64,000 nt of DNA from Viridothelium virens (GCA_010094025.1 ML991819.1:62001-126000); one strand, 5' to 3'. Counted from the stretch's first letter, positions 44,278 through 56,691 are shown. Numbers and translations are program-made. The notes: a model not told the origin generated them from the sequence alone.

Positions 44278-45988
44278 ATGGCCGCAGCTTTGCGATTCGT
44301 CAGCCCGGCTCTGCGCTCTTCGATGAGTTTTAACCCAGCCGTTTCTCCTCTGCGAACAGCAGCTTTCAATGGCCTTCGCTGCTATTCCGCCAAGTCGCAG
44401 GTATACGCATCCGGATAACTTCAGCCAACCCCGACTAATGGAGCTGTTCAGTCCCTCAAAGAGACCTTTGCAGCAAAGATCCCTGGTGAAGTCGAGAAGA
44501 TCAAGAAGCTCCGAAAGTAAGCATTTCCTGCCAGCCCCATGCACTATCTATCAGAAAAAAAAAAAATGCTGATAGAGCTTGCAATTAGGGATTACGGGTC
44601 GAAGAGTGTCGGCGAAGTCACTTTAGATCAAGTCTACGGTGGAGCTCGTGGTATCAAGTCTCTCGTCTGGGAAGTCAGTACTCGCACAGCAGCACTGATG
44701 GGTACGGACGCAGCTGACATAGCTCGTAGGGCTCCGTACTTGACTCCGAAGAAGGCATTAGATTTCGCGGCAAGACTGTATGATACACGTTGTTCGTTGT
44801 TTGCTATTTCCTAGCTAAAGTCTAACTAGATTCCGGAATGCCAACAACTCCTCCCCAAGGCTCCTGGCGGCGAAGAGCCTTTGCCAGAAGGTCCGTAACT
44901 CTCGCTGTCCGCATATGAATCGTGACTGATGCCAGGTTTTAGGCCTCTTTTGGCTCCTTCTCACTGGTGAGGTTCCTTCCGAACAGCAAGTCCGTGAGCT
45001 TTCTGCAGAATGGGCTGCGCGTTCCGATGTCCCCAAATTCGTGGAAGAACTCATCGATCGTTGTCCAAGCGACCTCCACCCAATGGCGCAATTCTCATTG
45101 GCAGTCACTGCGCTAGAGCATGAGTCTGCATTTGCCAAGGCATACGCAAAGGGCATGGCAAAGGCCGAGTATTGGCAACATACCTTTGAGGATTCTATGG
45201 ACCTCATCGCTAAGCTGCCAACCATCGCGGCTCGTATCTATCGCAACATCTACAAGGACGGCAAGGTGCCGGCTGTTCAGAAGGACAAGGATTACGGCTA
45301 CAATCTAGCTAACCAGCTTGGCTTCGCTGATAACCAGGACTTTGTCGAGCTGATGCGTCTGTACCTGACCATCCATTCCGATCACGAGGGTGGTAATGTC
45401 AGCGCTCATACCACCCACTTGGTTGGCAGTGCATTGAGTTCTCCTTACCTGTCACTGGCTGCTGGCCTCAACGGTCTCGCTGGACCCCTCCACGGTCTTG
45501 CCAATCAGGAAGTGCTGAACTGGCTCACGAAGATGAAGAAGGCCGTCGGCAACGATCTCAGCGACGAGTCTATCAAGAACTATCTGTGGTCCACACTTAA
45601 GGCCGGTCAAGTCGTCCCGGGCTACGGCCACGCTGTTCTCCGTAAGACCGACCCTCGCTACGTCTCTCAGCGCGAGTTTGCCCAGAAGAAGCTCCCCGAC
45701 GACCCAATGTTCAAGCTCGTCAGTCAGGTCTACAAGATTGCTCCCGGCGTCCTCACCGAGCACGGCAAGACCAAGAACCCCTACCCCAACGTCGACGCTC
45801 ACTCCGGTGTTCTCCTCCAGTACTACGGCCTCACCGAGCAGAACTTCTACACAGTCCTCTTCGGTGTCTCTCGTGCTCTGGGGGTCCTACCTCAGCTCAT
45901 CATTGACCGTGCCGTGGGTGCGCCGATTGAGAGGCCCAAATCTTTTAGCACCGACGCCTGGGCAAAGCTTGTGGGTGCGAAGTTGTGA
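44278..45988 (+). CDS. Mitochondrial citrate synthase
   Basis: Exons are 44278-44400, 44452-44516, 44589-44673, 44730-44777, 44830-44890 and 44943-45988, giving 475 residues. It condenses acetyl-CoA and oxaloacetate in the TCA cycle. The first ~35 residues are Arg/Ser/Ala-rich without acidic residues, a mitochondrial targeting sequence. [20 protein letters not shown] crosses an intron. The three catalytic residues are visible: His in [14 protein letters not shown], His in [13 protein letters not shown] and Asp in [13 protein letters not shown]. All introns crowd into the 5' part. It could be the 2-methylcitrate synthase paralogue (McsA type), which shares these motifs. It stands 1.06 kb upstream of the citrate carrier. 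Confidence 0.93.
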
Positions 45989-47043
45989 ACCACTTAGGGA
46001 GCTTGTAATCAATTGGACAGCTAGCGTTTCCATGTACATCACAACTAGGGTTAATGGCTGAGAAGCTGACTAGACCGCGCTGCTCTTTTGTTTTTTTTTT
46101 TTTTTTTTTTTTTTTTTTTGGTTTTGGTTTTGTACCCTATGGTAAAATTATGTTGTAGTATCAAAAGCGTGGAGGCTCTGCTGAACGCTCAGCTATGATA
46201 GACAATCTTTCGAATCCCTTCACCGGGATCTTAGTGCAATGTGAATTGGGAAATCCTCAAAGCGATAATAGGTGGCACGATTCTCTGATGGAAGCTTACA
46301 TGGCGGTATCCATGCGAAGGGCTCAGCGATGTTTTCCGTCAAGCCACAATCTTGAGAGTACCAGTGGTAGGCCTGAATGCAGACTGGCGCCGAAAGCGTG
46401 GTTGCCGAGACTGTGTTTGGCCCGTCTACGGAAGCTGTCCAGAAAAATTGTCGGATGTGCAGATATCCAGCAAGCCTGGGGAGCCGACTTGCGGCCTCGG
46501 AGGTGAGGTGAGACCCTCAACAAAGGGGCTCTGTTCGACCATCTGCCCACCATTAACGGGATATCGGTATCACTTTGAGATACACGGTAATTGAGCATGA
46601 GGGCAGCAGATACAGCCGGCTAATAATCAAAGACCTATCTGCATGCTCTCGCGGCTCCGTGGCTCTGTGGCTCCTTATCTCACGAAAAAGTTCCCAAGCG
46701 ATCGGCGCAGCGGCGGAAGACGGGAGGCCCTTGGCGCCTTGGTGCCTTGGTGCCTTTTTGTCCCGTGCGCGCTTGCTCCGGCCCGCGGCTGCACTAAACT
46801 CTCTCTCAGTGGTCGGAAACAACGCTGGACGCTTATCGCGAAATACGGAGTAAGCAGCAGTTCAACAGCTTTCTCGGCTTCCGCCGCCATCTTTTCTTCT
46901 CCTGTCATACACACCCGCAATCCATTCTTGAGCCTCCTCATCGCCCCTCAACCCGCCTCTCTATAGTTTTTGCCTTCCTAAAATCCGGGCGAAGAAGCCT
47001 CCTACTGCCTTGGTCAGGCCCCTTTTAGTCTTCTGGCACAGAT
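45989..47043. other. intergenic between citrate synthase and the carrier
   Basis: A long T-run at 46091-46119 follows the citrate synthase stop by about 100 bp. The rest is the carrier promoter, with a CT-rich segment near 46890-46980. No gene is supported. Confidence 0.5.
46091..46119 (+). repeat. T29 homopolymer
   Basis: An uninterrupted run of 29 T, followed by TTTTGG repeats, downstream of citrate synthase. Its length is prone to sequencing error and to real variation. Confidence 0.9.
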
Positions 47044-48234
47044 ATGTCAACACCTGCTGCTACTATGGCTGGTGTGCAGGCGCCACCGAAGCTGGAGAAG
47101 AAGCCTGTTAAGTTCAGCAATCTGCTTTGTAAGTTATCTCACCTACGGACGTCCTTGATAGAGGAGCTCCCAGGACTGGTGTTACCGTAGTGGTTGGGGC
47201 AGTGCTGCTAGAACCTGAAGAGCTAACGATGCCATGTACAGTGGGCGCCGGCCTCAACATGTTTGAGGTAACGACCCTGGGCCAACCTCTCGAAGTCGTC
47301 AAGACCACAATGGCCGCGAACCGTAGTGATGGCTTCATGGGCGCAATGGGCCGAATATGGGGACGTGGTGGTGTCCTCGGATGTACGTTTTTCTACTAAT
47401 TACTTTCTCACAGACCATTTGAAACTGATTCCGACGCTGCGCAGTCTACCAAGGTCTCATCCCCTGGGCTTGGATTGAAGCTTCCACCAAAGGTGCCGTC
47501 CTCCTCTTTGTCGCTTCAGAGGCCGAATTCTACGCCCGAAATGCCGGCGCCTCCCCTTTTGTCGGCGGCATCGCCGGTGGTATGGTCGGTGGGCTCGCTC
47601 AGGCTTACGCTACCATGGGTTTCTGCACCTGCATGAAGACGGTCGAGATCACCAAGCACAAAGCCGCTGCAGCGGGCGAAAAGGTCCCTGGGACCATGGC
47701 TACGTTCATGGACATCTATCGACGCGAAGGTGTCCGCGGCATCAACAAGGGTGTGAACGCCGTAGCGATGCGTCAGGTGACGAATTGGGGTTCGCGATTT
47801 GGGCTGTCGCGCGTGGCCGAGACGGGCATTCGGAGGGTGTCCGGGAAGGAGCATGGGGAGAAGCTGGGAATCGGAGAGAAGATCATGGCAAGTGCGCTTG
47901 GTGGCGGGTTGAGCGCGTGGAATCAGCCGATCGAGGTGGTGCGGGTCGAGATGCAGAGTAAGAAGGAGGACCCCAAGCGGCCGAAGAACATGACAGTGGG
48001 TAAGGCGTTTAGGTATATCTATCAGGAGAACGGTCTCAAGGGTCTCTATCGCGGTGTTACGCCGCGTATTTGTTTGGGTGTTTGGCAAACGATTTGCATG
48101 GTGGCTTTGGGCGATTAGTAAGTTTGCCATCCATCTACTCTTCGAGCGCGTGCATCGTAAGCTAACACGGAATTTCTAGTGCCAAGGAGGCCGTCGAAAA
48201 GCTCACAGGCGAGCAGGTCACGGCTAAGCATTAG
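47044..48234 (+). CDS. YHM2: Mitochondrial citrate/oxoglutarate carrier (Yhm2 type)
   Basis: Exons are 47044-47128, 47242-47382, 47445-48117 and 48180-48234, giving 317 residues. It is a mitochondrial carrier (SLC25) protein of the inner membrane. Yeast Yhm2 exchanges citrate for 2-oxoglutarate and also binds mtDNA. The first and third repeats keep the Px[DE]xx[KR] motif (GQPLEVVKTT, NQPIEVVRVEMQ). The second is degenerate (TMGFCTCMKTVEITKHK), a trait of Yhm2. Splicing restores LLLGAGLNMFE and VLGFYQGLIPWAWIEAS. The short N terminus lacks a presequence, as usual in the family. It lies downstream of citrate synthase on the same strand. Confidence 0.9.
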
Positions 48235-48792
48235 ATCCAAGGTGGTGTCAATGTCTCGTTCTGTAGATGATCGCATTTTGAAGGCGATCACGAATCCAAT
48301 GCTCATCTTTAAATATTGCATTTTGCAAAGACTCGTGTTTTCCTCCCATGTCGATGATCGCCCACAGATATAGACGCCGCAATTTAGGACGATTTGTAGG
48401 GGAATTCGCTTTGACGTTACTAGACGCTACTCACAACACCATGCAACAGCTTCAAGTGTTTGCGGCAACGACTCTTCTTGTCGAATGCAACGTCGTACGG
48501 GCCACATTGTGTTATGGAAGTTCCCCGCGGTACGGATCATGTTACCATACCCTTCTTCTAATGGATAGAGGCGAAGTAGGAAAATATGTCTAGGTGTGTG
48601 ATAGCAATTCGATAGTGATCACAGCCTGTTGTGATTGCAGGCATGGATCATGCTAACGTCAGGGTATCGGCAGGCAGAAGCTACAAGAGGTGACTCGGTT
48701 TCAAATGCCCCCATTTATCAAATGTCCCTCCATTCCTTCCACACTTGGACGATTCCTTTTCGGTGCCGGAGTTCTCTGGGCTATTGAGCGTT
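48235..48792. other. intergenic
   Basis: Spacer upstream of the Cys-rich gene. It might hide a first coding exon with a signal peptide, but I found no satisfying ATG-to-donor stretch. Confidence 0.4.
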
Positions 48793-49883
48793 ATGGATGG
48801 CGTTACGTGTTTTGCTCCGGAACCGGATAGCTTCCTCGATCCTATCCCGGACATGTGGCCTTGCGGACCTCTTAATAGCAGTAACCCAAGCGTCGCCTGC
48901 TGCAATACTGGCGATCTTTGCTACTCTGACCAAATATGCAGAAAAGCATCGTTGGATCCGGATGGCCCTGTGTGGTATGTAGGAGGCTGTACTGATGAGG
49001 ATTTCCATGGCTGCTACAATCGATGTGGTGAGAGTCCAAACCAGAGATTCCATAAACATCATCTGACGTTCTCGTGCCACGAATTGTAGTATCGAGCAGC
49101 AGCACATTGATAGCCTACAATGAAATATCTTCATTATGGGCTTGTTGTGGATCCAATGGGTGCAACTCGCCGTCGAACGAGACTTTTCCAGGACCAGAAC
49201 CGTGGAAACTCCTTCCGATCGCTACACTGCCTCCCTCAAGCGTTCCTTCCAGTGACTGGCCTGTCTGGGAATTCTACTCTCTCCCCAGTTCTCTCTCCAG
49301 CCATGGGCCTTCATCCCCCACTATCCCCTCAATATCAACAGTATTTACACAGTCCTCGATAGTAGGATCTGTCTCTTCCACACAGCCCACGTCTACATTC
49401 ACTGCATATTCGGCCTCCAGCTCTTCTTCTCAAGCAACAAAATCCTCTACCAGCAGGTCGTCGGCTCATATTGGGGCAATAGCAGCAGCGTCTATCATTG
49501 GCGGGCTGCTGTTCTTCGCTGCTATTGTCGGATCGGTCATACTTTTACGTCGCCGCAATGTTCGCCGAGCAGCGGGAGGAAGACCCACGGCAGAGCTTGC
49601 TGGTAGTTTTGACAGGCATGAACACACTACTTCAGCACAACACGACACTGAACAGAGCAGGGCACCGCTTGAGATGTCTGACACATCTCGTCCTTGGTCC
49701 GAGCTCGAAGGCACACAGATCGGGCACCTTTCAGGCTCTGCAACCACCCAGAGAGGTGTTTCGATGCAGAGTATCCCGCCTCAGGAGCTGGAAGCCACAG
49801 ACCCTAGAGCAAGTGTGGTGATGGTGTCGCCTACATCTATCCACGACCTCAACTCGATGTGCGAGGAAGGATCGGACAAATAA
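48793..49883 (+). CDS. Cys-rich single-pass membrane protein, fungal type
   Basis: Exons are 48793-49027 and 49090-49883, giving 342 residues. Product not recognised beyond its layout. The N-terminal half has a cysteine pattern (CFAPEP, WPCGPL, ACCNTGDLCYSDQICR, GGCTDEDFHGCYNRC, WACCGSNGCNSP) like the secreted Cys-rich ectodomains common in Pezizomycotina. A Ser/Thr-rich stalk follows, then a TM helix (IGAIAAASIIGGLLFFAAIV), a basic stop-transfer RRRNVRR and a ~90-residue tail with SP/TP-type sites. This suggests a surface sensor or adhesin. The first in-frame ATG (48793) gives no signal peptide, although the ectodomain clearly needs one, so an upstream exon may be missing. Confidence 0.65.
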
Positions 49884-51411
49884 ACCGAGTTTTCTGCGCA
49901 GATCCACTCACTATGTACAAGCCCTCATCCGGATCCAAATTAGATCTCAAACATCGACTATTACTGACCAAATGACTGGCGATTCCATCCCTCTGGTGAT
50001 TCCGTTATAAGTAATGGATAGGTTTCATCGATCTTCGATCAGCCACATTTCACTCTTACTGGGTTCTTCGTTACATTAGCACGAAAAAAAATACAAGACA
50101 GTCCGGATTTGATATTTCGTTCGCCACCCAGCGCTCCCTTCCCCTTGCAGTTGAGCATACCTACCCAAAGCTTTGGCTCACTGCCGATTCTGTCACGTGA
50201 AATGACTTCCGCAAAATGCAGGTAGTAGATCAGAAACGGATCAGAGCCACAAGGAGCGACATTGAGGTTCTGTTTCAGGTCCCTCGTCTGCCCGTTCTTG
50301 AGTGACGCTCTTTAAGGTTCTAGTCAGATGTCACTTAGCAATATCCAAACTCAGTACCCCTTCAGGTATTCCATCGTACAGTATCATAGGCTCTCGGTCT
50401 TCGAGGTGGCTAGATACCAACCCCTTCCTCTTCCTGACGTTGATCAGCCACTGTGGTTGTCAGGCTGTTGTGCTCATAGATAGCGCCTCCATAGCTTTGG
50501 TAGATCGTAGGATGATTAATGACTCAAAAGCGAAGGTGCTGAACCCAAGCCATGCGCTAGGGCAACCAGAGAACTCTGACCCCGAAAGATAAGATCCTTG
50601 GTGATGCTTGCGGGGATGATCAGTTGTTAAGACGTGCGACTTCAAGGTGAAGCCTATTTCGGATGTTGAAATGGTCTTAGACACTGACTTGGTGTGTTTG
50701 CCTGGAACCCACAATCTATGAACGTCCAAAGAGTTCTCCTGAAGCGAATGAGGAAAAGGAAAAGGGAAAAAGATATCGATGATTTTAGACTCAGGAGTTC
50801 GGGCTCAGAAAGATCATCTCTGCCCTACTGCCGAGACGAGAGATCTTAAAGCTCGTATAGGAAAACGTTCAGCGCGAGATTAGTCTCGACATGAAGAATC
50901 TGGAACTGAACACGCTCAAGCGCCAGCAACTGACCGGTACTATGGACCACTAATATCAGTCAACGCAAATTGAAAACCACGCTCAGTGCTTTCTTGATCA
51001 GATGGCGATGCTTGCGCAAGCACAATGAATGGGCGAGGTGCAGTCGTTGACTAAATAAGTGCTGGAGAACTCGGCTACCTCGCACTGCTTTTGGATTATG
51101 GTTCCTGAAACGCCGTGGCAGGCTTCCTCAACATATGCATGCTAAGATATCGATTACCTTCCCTGTCATCGAGCTTCGGCATGAGAGGCGACTATGGAAA
51201 TACTAAGGGCAAGGCCGAGGCTAACATGGACGATAACGATAAAGGACGATATAGGTAGACACAAGGCCTCCCGGCTCTAAAAGATTATGACACCGACTTG
51301 GGGAGACATCACTTCAGGCGCTACGTTCCAGTAATTCGGAACGATTTTTCTGTGATTGGATGGGTAGCTGGAACGGACAGATAGCATTTTGGCCCATGAC
51401 ATTTTCTGCTG
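49884..51411. other. 1.5-kb gene-poor region
   Basis: No gene supported. It lies between the 3' ends of the Cys-rich gene and EMC7, so promoters are not expected here. That makes 1.5 kb of spacer long for a tail-to-tail gap. Confidence 0.5.
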
Positions 51412-52287
51412 TCAACTCCGTCTTCTTGTATCGTCGGCGGCATTGCCCCCTCCGCCGCCTCTCCCAGCCAAGAAGCCTGCAATATCGAAGTTTTGGATGG
51501 CAGACGCGGGGTCAGACGCTGGACCTCGTTTGCTCTGAATCTCTTGAAATTCTTTCTTCGTCTCTTCGTCCACTACAACTTATTAGCATGCTAGCCATCT
51601 CGTAGCGCCTTTCACGCTCTGTAGATCTAAGGCAGTCAATTATATAAAACTTACTATTATCCATCAAGTACGGCATCCCAACAATCAGTGCAAGGGAGAA
51701 CAGCGCCATAAGTATCATTGGACTCTTCAAGAAGCTCAGCACTGAAACTGTGATCACGCACGCTGTCAGCTCAATAATGTCCTGCCTCTTCTCCTCTCCT
51801 TCTCCCCTCCCGGTCCCATTTCTGACATGTAGACAAGACCACTCCGAATAGAGCACTTACATCCCGATCTCTGCTGATAATACTCTTTTCCACCTAACGG
51901 TCTCACCTCTACCACCACGTCTCCGGCTCCACCACCTAGCCTCTGCCCCTTGTTCTCCCATTCATTCCCGCGATACGTCCTCCATGCCTCAACCCCAAGT
52001 CCTTCACCTTCTGTGGTAGTGATATCAATCCTGAGAGGCGGGAACATGTAGTCCCGACAATGTATGTCCGCAAGATAGGAGCCCTTGGTCAAATTCGAGA
52101 AGACCAGGGTGTTGGACCGAGAGAGCGGCGCCGAGAGGTGGGCATTTGCGCTATGCAGTGTTGCGTGCGTGGAAGGTGGGAGAGTATGAGGATTCGGGAG
52201 GAGCGGAGGCGAGGGCGGAATGGAGAGTGTAAGGGTGATGGAAAGGGAGAGAGTTGGAAATATGAGGCCGAGGATCAGGAGGAGCAT
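51412..52287 (-). CDS. EMC7: ER membrane protein complex subunit 7 (EMC7)
   Basis: Exons are 52287-51861, 51747-51655 and 51572-51412, giving 226 residues. EMC7 is a subunit of the EMC, which inserts tail-anchored and multipass proteins in the ER. A signal peptide (MLLLILGLIFPTLSLS) precedes a beta-sandwich lumenal domain with LVFSNLTKGSYLADIHCRDY and the PLRIDI strand. One TM helix follows (SPMILMALFSLALIVGMPYL). The cytosolic tail MDEETKKEFQEIQSKRG, rebuilt by splicing, and a Gly/Arg-rich end complete the protein. The second intron starts GTAAGT. Confidence 0.9.
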
Positions 52288-52684
52288 TTTGAGCAAGAGT
52301 TGGTGACGTTGAGGTGGTCGGCGGAGGAGGAGGAGGTGGAGGAGGAAAACTAAGGACGCAGCGGAGGACGCGATAGATTGGTGTCACGGGTGTCTGCCGT
52401 GCTACGGAGCAGGTGGAGGCGTCGGTGGTGGTGCGGCGGAATCCGTCAAACTAGGCACACGAGGTTATTCTGATTGAGCTCCAAACTCAACACTATAAGT
52501 TTTCAAATACAAAAGCAGCCTCATAGTTAGACTGTTGCTAACACTATCTACTGTGATGTCTACGTAGGTGGACGATGTGATCTTCTCAACGAACCAACAA
52601 CATGTGCTATGCACATATGTCCAGATACCGTTCGTGCCATTTTGGATCTGACAAGAAAGCAGGCTATGTAATAATCCAGTCAAA
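52288..52684. other. intergenic between CLPTM1 and EMC7
   Basis: A 397-bp spacer between two minus-strand genes: CLPTM1 3' end and EMC7 promoter. Confidence 0.5.
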
Positions 52685-54705
52685 TCACTTTCGCTTTCTG
52701 GCGGCCGCGTCCTGCATCCTAGCTGTTGCGTTCGCATCTGCCTGCTTTGCGTCCTCCAACCCCTGGTTCACCTTCGCATCCCCGTCTGCTGCAGCCACCA
52801 ACGGCTTGCTTGCCTTCTTCTCCTCCACCTCCTCCTCCTCGCCACCCTGCCCGAACTCATTTACTCTTGTATAATCCACCTTATATCTCCAACTTTGATA
52901 TAAATAGACAAAGAAGATGACATCGTCCCTCAACGTCGCCAGCCGATGCAGCGTCGGCATCTTAATCGTGAATGCAAAGAGGTCATCGATGAATGTATTG
53001 AGAAATTTATATGTCATGGCGCGAGCCGGCATGTGCGCCACGGACTTAAGCCGATAGTTGATATACAGAGATGGTACCATCATCAAAAACCCGTAGGCGT
53101 AAACGGAGCCAACCAAGGTCGTGATAATAAAGGAGTACCAGGACTTGTGGGTCTCGTAAACCAGGCTGTATGCTGCGTATGCGAGGAGAAGAGGGACGGC
53201 AATAATGTAAAGGTATTTGAAGGCGATCTGATCGTACTCCTGCGTCTTCTTCTCAGACTCGGAGAGGGCATGTTTGTCCTCGAATTGAATAGTATACGGG
53301 ATGAGCGAGCCTGGGGGAGCCTGGCGGATGCGGATATTGACAGCTTTTGTAATCTTCCATGCTTCAATCGCGATGCCCATGCCTTGGCCGAAAAGAATCA
53401 TCCATGAAGTGTTTTCATTGTTATCCATGAGGTACAGAAAAATGATTCCTTGCATGATTACATTTGCAAGGATAGTGCGAACACTGGTACCGACATTGTC
53501 TTTCTTTTTGCGCCAATGACTCACGTCATTCTTGAACGCCAGCATCTCGAATACGGTATGAAAGACTGTAACAACACCAGTGGTCATGAGGAGGATAGGG
53601 TTGCTGTCAAGGAGGATTCGTTTAATTTCTTCAAATTCCGAACCGTCGCCTCCCGTTGTGGCTTCGCCCGCTGCTGCTTTGCGCGCCGTTTCTTTCATGC
53701 CCATGTCCATGCTAGCGATGAGGCTAAACTTCCAGTTTGCTTGATGATTCAAGTCAATGTGAAGCGGTAAGGTCTTGACCGTCTCATTGAGCTCCATCGT
53801 ATGATCTCTTAATTGCCAGAATGTGTTCCAGAATAAGATTGGATAGTACCAGCCATTCTGACCAGACTGGTCTCTTGCTCCGGTGCTTTCCAAGGTTATT
53901 TGTTGCCGGATTGCCGGATGGACCTGAGGATACTTCTGAACTCCGGAATCTGGAATTAGGGAGAGAGTAAAGTTCGGATGATAATGATTCGCGTACACGG
54001 TTCCCCTGGATTCAGACTCTTCTTCGATTTCGAGCTCAGACTGGTTGTTAGCCGTGAGCAGGTTCCTTGTCTTTCTTAGTTTTTTCCTTGGCAAATGCTG
54101 GGTTATAGGTCTGAAGAAATGGTATGCAGCAGCAACGTTATATCCGGCAGCCGTCGGATCTAGAGGTGTTCCAGATTGCGCAACATAAAAATGACCCCAC
54201 AGTGTTTGATTGTTCTGGACTTCTTTTGGTACAATGATTGTCTTTGAAATCTCACGACTATCGGTCCAGTTGCCCAGCCTGAAGTTTCTTTCCTCGAAAA
54301 TGAGTGAATCCCGAGGAAGTGATTTCAAGGATGGCATTGCCAAAGAAGTCGATATGTACATGCTGATATCTAATAGAGTATCTTGCGGCCACATGGGGGC
54401 AATGCTCTGCGGTATCGGATTGTATGGTCCCTCCGGATCTGCAGAAGACGGTCTGTCACCAAAAGCAGGTATTGGGTCATTTGCTCCAGGGACTTTGGCG
54501 GCGGAATTGTTATTCTGTTTATTGCCCATGAATTGGTTCATAGCGAACTGGACGAGCAGGAATATGCCAATGCTCTGGAAAATTTTCTGCGCCCATGACT
54601 GGTCTTGAATGTCAGTCTCATTCTCCATCCTAGAGCTCTGAATGGGCTTACCCATGAATCCTGCTGCTGCTCCTGCTGGCGTGCTCTCCCACTTGTGTCT
54701 GGCAT
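52685..54705 (-). CDS. CLPTM1 family multipass ER membrane protein
   Basis: Exons are 54705-54652 and 54598-52685, giving 655 residues. The family (human CLPTM1/CLPTM1L) consists of ER membrane proteins; CLPTM1 retains receptors in the ER, and CLPTM1L is a glucosaminylphosphatidylinositol scramblase in GPI synthesis. An N-terminal TM (FQSIGIFLLVQFAMNQFMGN) is followed by a lumenal domain with DISMYIS and HYHPNFTLSLIPD. A C-terminal bundle has LAFKNDVSHWRKKKDNVGTS, MVPSLYINYRLKSVAHMPAR and TFIDDLFAFTIKMPTLHRL. The 53-nt intron is placed so that QQDSW joins SWAQKIFQ. The tail is acidic then basic. Its role in this fungus is inferred. Confidence 0.92.
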
Positions 54706-55277
54706 TTTGAAGGCTGCCTGTGAGAAACAAGCGGTCTTCAGCTCAGACTGCAATGTCTGATGAGCTTATCGAGTGTGCCGGGCAGGGTAGGACGAGCTCT
54801 CGCACCCTTGGTTGGAGGCTGGGAAAAAGATCGACCTCGTGGACCCAATCTCGGCCGGGATCGCTTTCCCGCGGCGACATGATGCAACCGAGCAACAAAT
54901 CACCAAATGGCGCCTGGTGCACCCACATTTTTCTCACCGCGTCCCCGGACAACGTGGAATGCTTGGATTGTGCACTGGCGGGCCTCGCCGAGGGCCACAG
55001 TGGTGACATTCTGGCGGATGCTGTAAGATTAAAGTATCTCTGTGTGGCCTTCTCATTGGTTAGGAGGTTGAGACTCACAAACTTAAAGGCGTTGGGGCCC
55101 TCTCAGGCTCTCATTGATATTTGTCGAGGGTTACTAAAGTGTGGGGACAGCACTCACTATATGGCATACAGGTAGCAACGACTGTGCTCTTCTTCGCCTG
55201 GCCGTCAGTTTCTCCTTCGTCAACAACCTCGCCGTACATTCTTTCACAAGCACCTTGCCTCTACGACTATCTCTAAT
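54706..55277. promoter_or_regulatory. shared CLPTM1/LOG divergent promoter
   Basis: A 572-bp divergent region. No specific sites assigned. Confidence 0.45.
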
Positions 55278-56050
55278 ATGGCAGCATCGAGTGGCTCCCA
55301 CAATGATGTCCCAGCACCCAATGCTACCACCAAGAAAGGCCCAGTAGTCTGCGTCTTGTGGGTTTCACCGTCACCTCAGCTTTATTCTACTCGACTGACG
55401 ATGATCCCACTAGCTGCGGTGCTTCCCCTGGCACCTCACCCGCCCACATGGAGGCTGCTCGCGCCCTCGCCCACGCCTTTCATGCTAATAACATCTCCCT
55501 CGTCTACGGCGGCGGTACTGTCGGCCTCATGGGCGAAGTTGCTCGGACTCTCGTCTCCCTCAGCGGCGCCAAAGCTGTGCACGGCATCATTCCTGCCGCC
55601 CTGGTGAAGTACGAACAAGGCTACGACCCACACGCACCAAGCGCTGAGCACGAAGCGCGTCGGCTGCTGGACGAGAAAGTGTTTGGCCGTACGACGGTGG
55701 TGGCGGACATGCACACGCGGAAGCAGATGATGGCAAAGGAGGTGATTGAGGGAGGTGATGGTAGTGGGTTCGTCGCCTTGAGTGGCGGGTACGGTACCCT
55801 GGAGGAGCTGATGGAGGTCGTGACCTGGAATCAGCTGGGAATTCATGGGATGGGGATAGTGGCTTATAATGTCGAAGGTTACTGGGATGGCTTAATGAAA
55901 TGGGTGCGAACTGCAGTGACACATGGATTCGTCGCCCCACCGAATGCCCATATCCTAGTTGAGGCCTTGACTGCGGAGGAAGTGGTTCGGTCTTTAAAGG
56001 AATACAAGAAGAGTGAAGGAAGATTCGATCTAGAATGGAATGAGAAATAG
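55278..56050 (+). CDS. LOG-family (lysine decarboxylase-like) protein
   Basis: Exons are 55278-55357 and 55414-56050, giving 238 residues. LOG enzymes cleave ribose 5-phosphate from cytokinin or other nucleoside monophosphates. The Rossmann-like fold is clear: VCVFCGASPGTSPAHMEAAR (joined by splicing), LVYGGGTVGLMGEVA, RKQMMAKEV and the active-site loop SGGYGTLEELMEVVTW, then NQLGIH. The hallmark is normally PGGxGTxxE; here the first residue is Ser instead of Pro, while GGxGT and both Glu are kept. Fungal LOG proteins can make cytokinins or act in nucleotide salvage; the substrate here is unknown. Confidence 0.88.
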
Positions 56051-56691
56051 CGCGGGGACTGTTTGCTATAGAGGTTCTGTCGGCATTTATCAGGTGTCAG
56101 GAGTGTTATAATTTCGAAGAAGAATTCAGAGTTGTCATAATTGCATCAAGCAAAGCGAATGCACCGCCATAAGCCTCACATAGAGAAGTCCAGCACGGGC
56201 GTCATTTCTGGTCCTGTAAAAATGAGTAGGTGCGACCAATACGCAAAGCATGACTTTGCATCAGGGTAAGACACCTTACTTAGGTGTCTAAGGTACCTCC
56301 CAGGCTGGTACGGAATGTTGTATCACGTTACAGACCAATTCCAAATTGAGCATTTTGCTGGCATTTGATTGGTTTGACTGTCATACATATGCGCTGATAA
56401 GGCTTGCAAACAATTGGTGTTCCCTGTACTACAATAGCGGATAAATATCAAACGCAGTCAGACCGCCTTTGAACAGGGACCGACCTCCTCCGCCAAGATA
56501 TCTTCCAAATGACTGATTTGGTCCAAGGTATGTGTACAATGGAAGAGGCGGCACCCTCCTTAGCGAATGCAACAAAAGCAGAAGTTTGAGCATTGAAACC
56601 TGATATGTACGCAGGAGCACAAATGAAGGTAAGTAGTGGTGCAACAAGATGAATCTGAAGCAATCTAGCAATTGTCTTTCTTCACTTGCTA
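56051..56691. other. intergenic or decayed sequence
   Basis: A minus-strand frame from 56448 to 56663 is open but matches nothing I know. It could be a further exon of the fragment next to it. TAAGGTACC occurs at about 56289. Confidence 0.35.
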
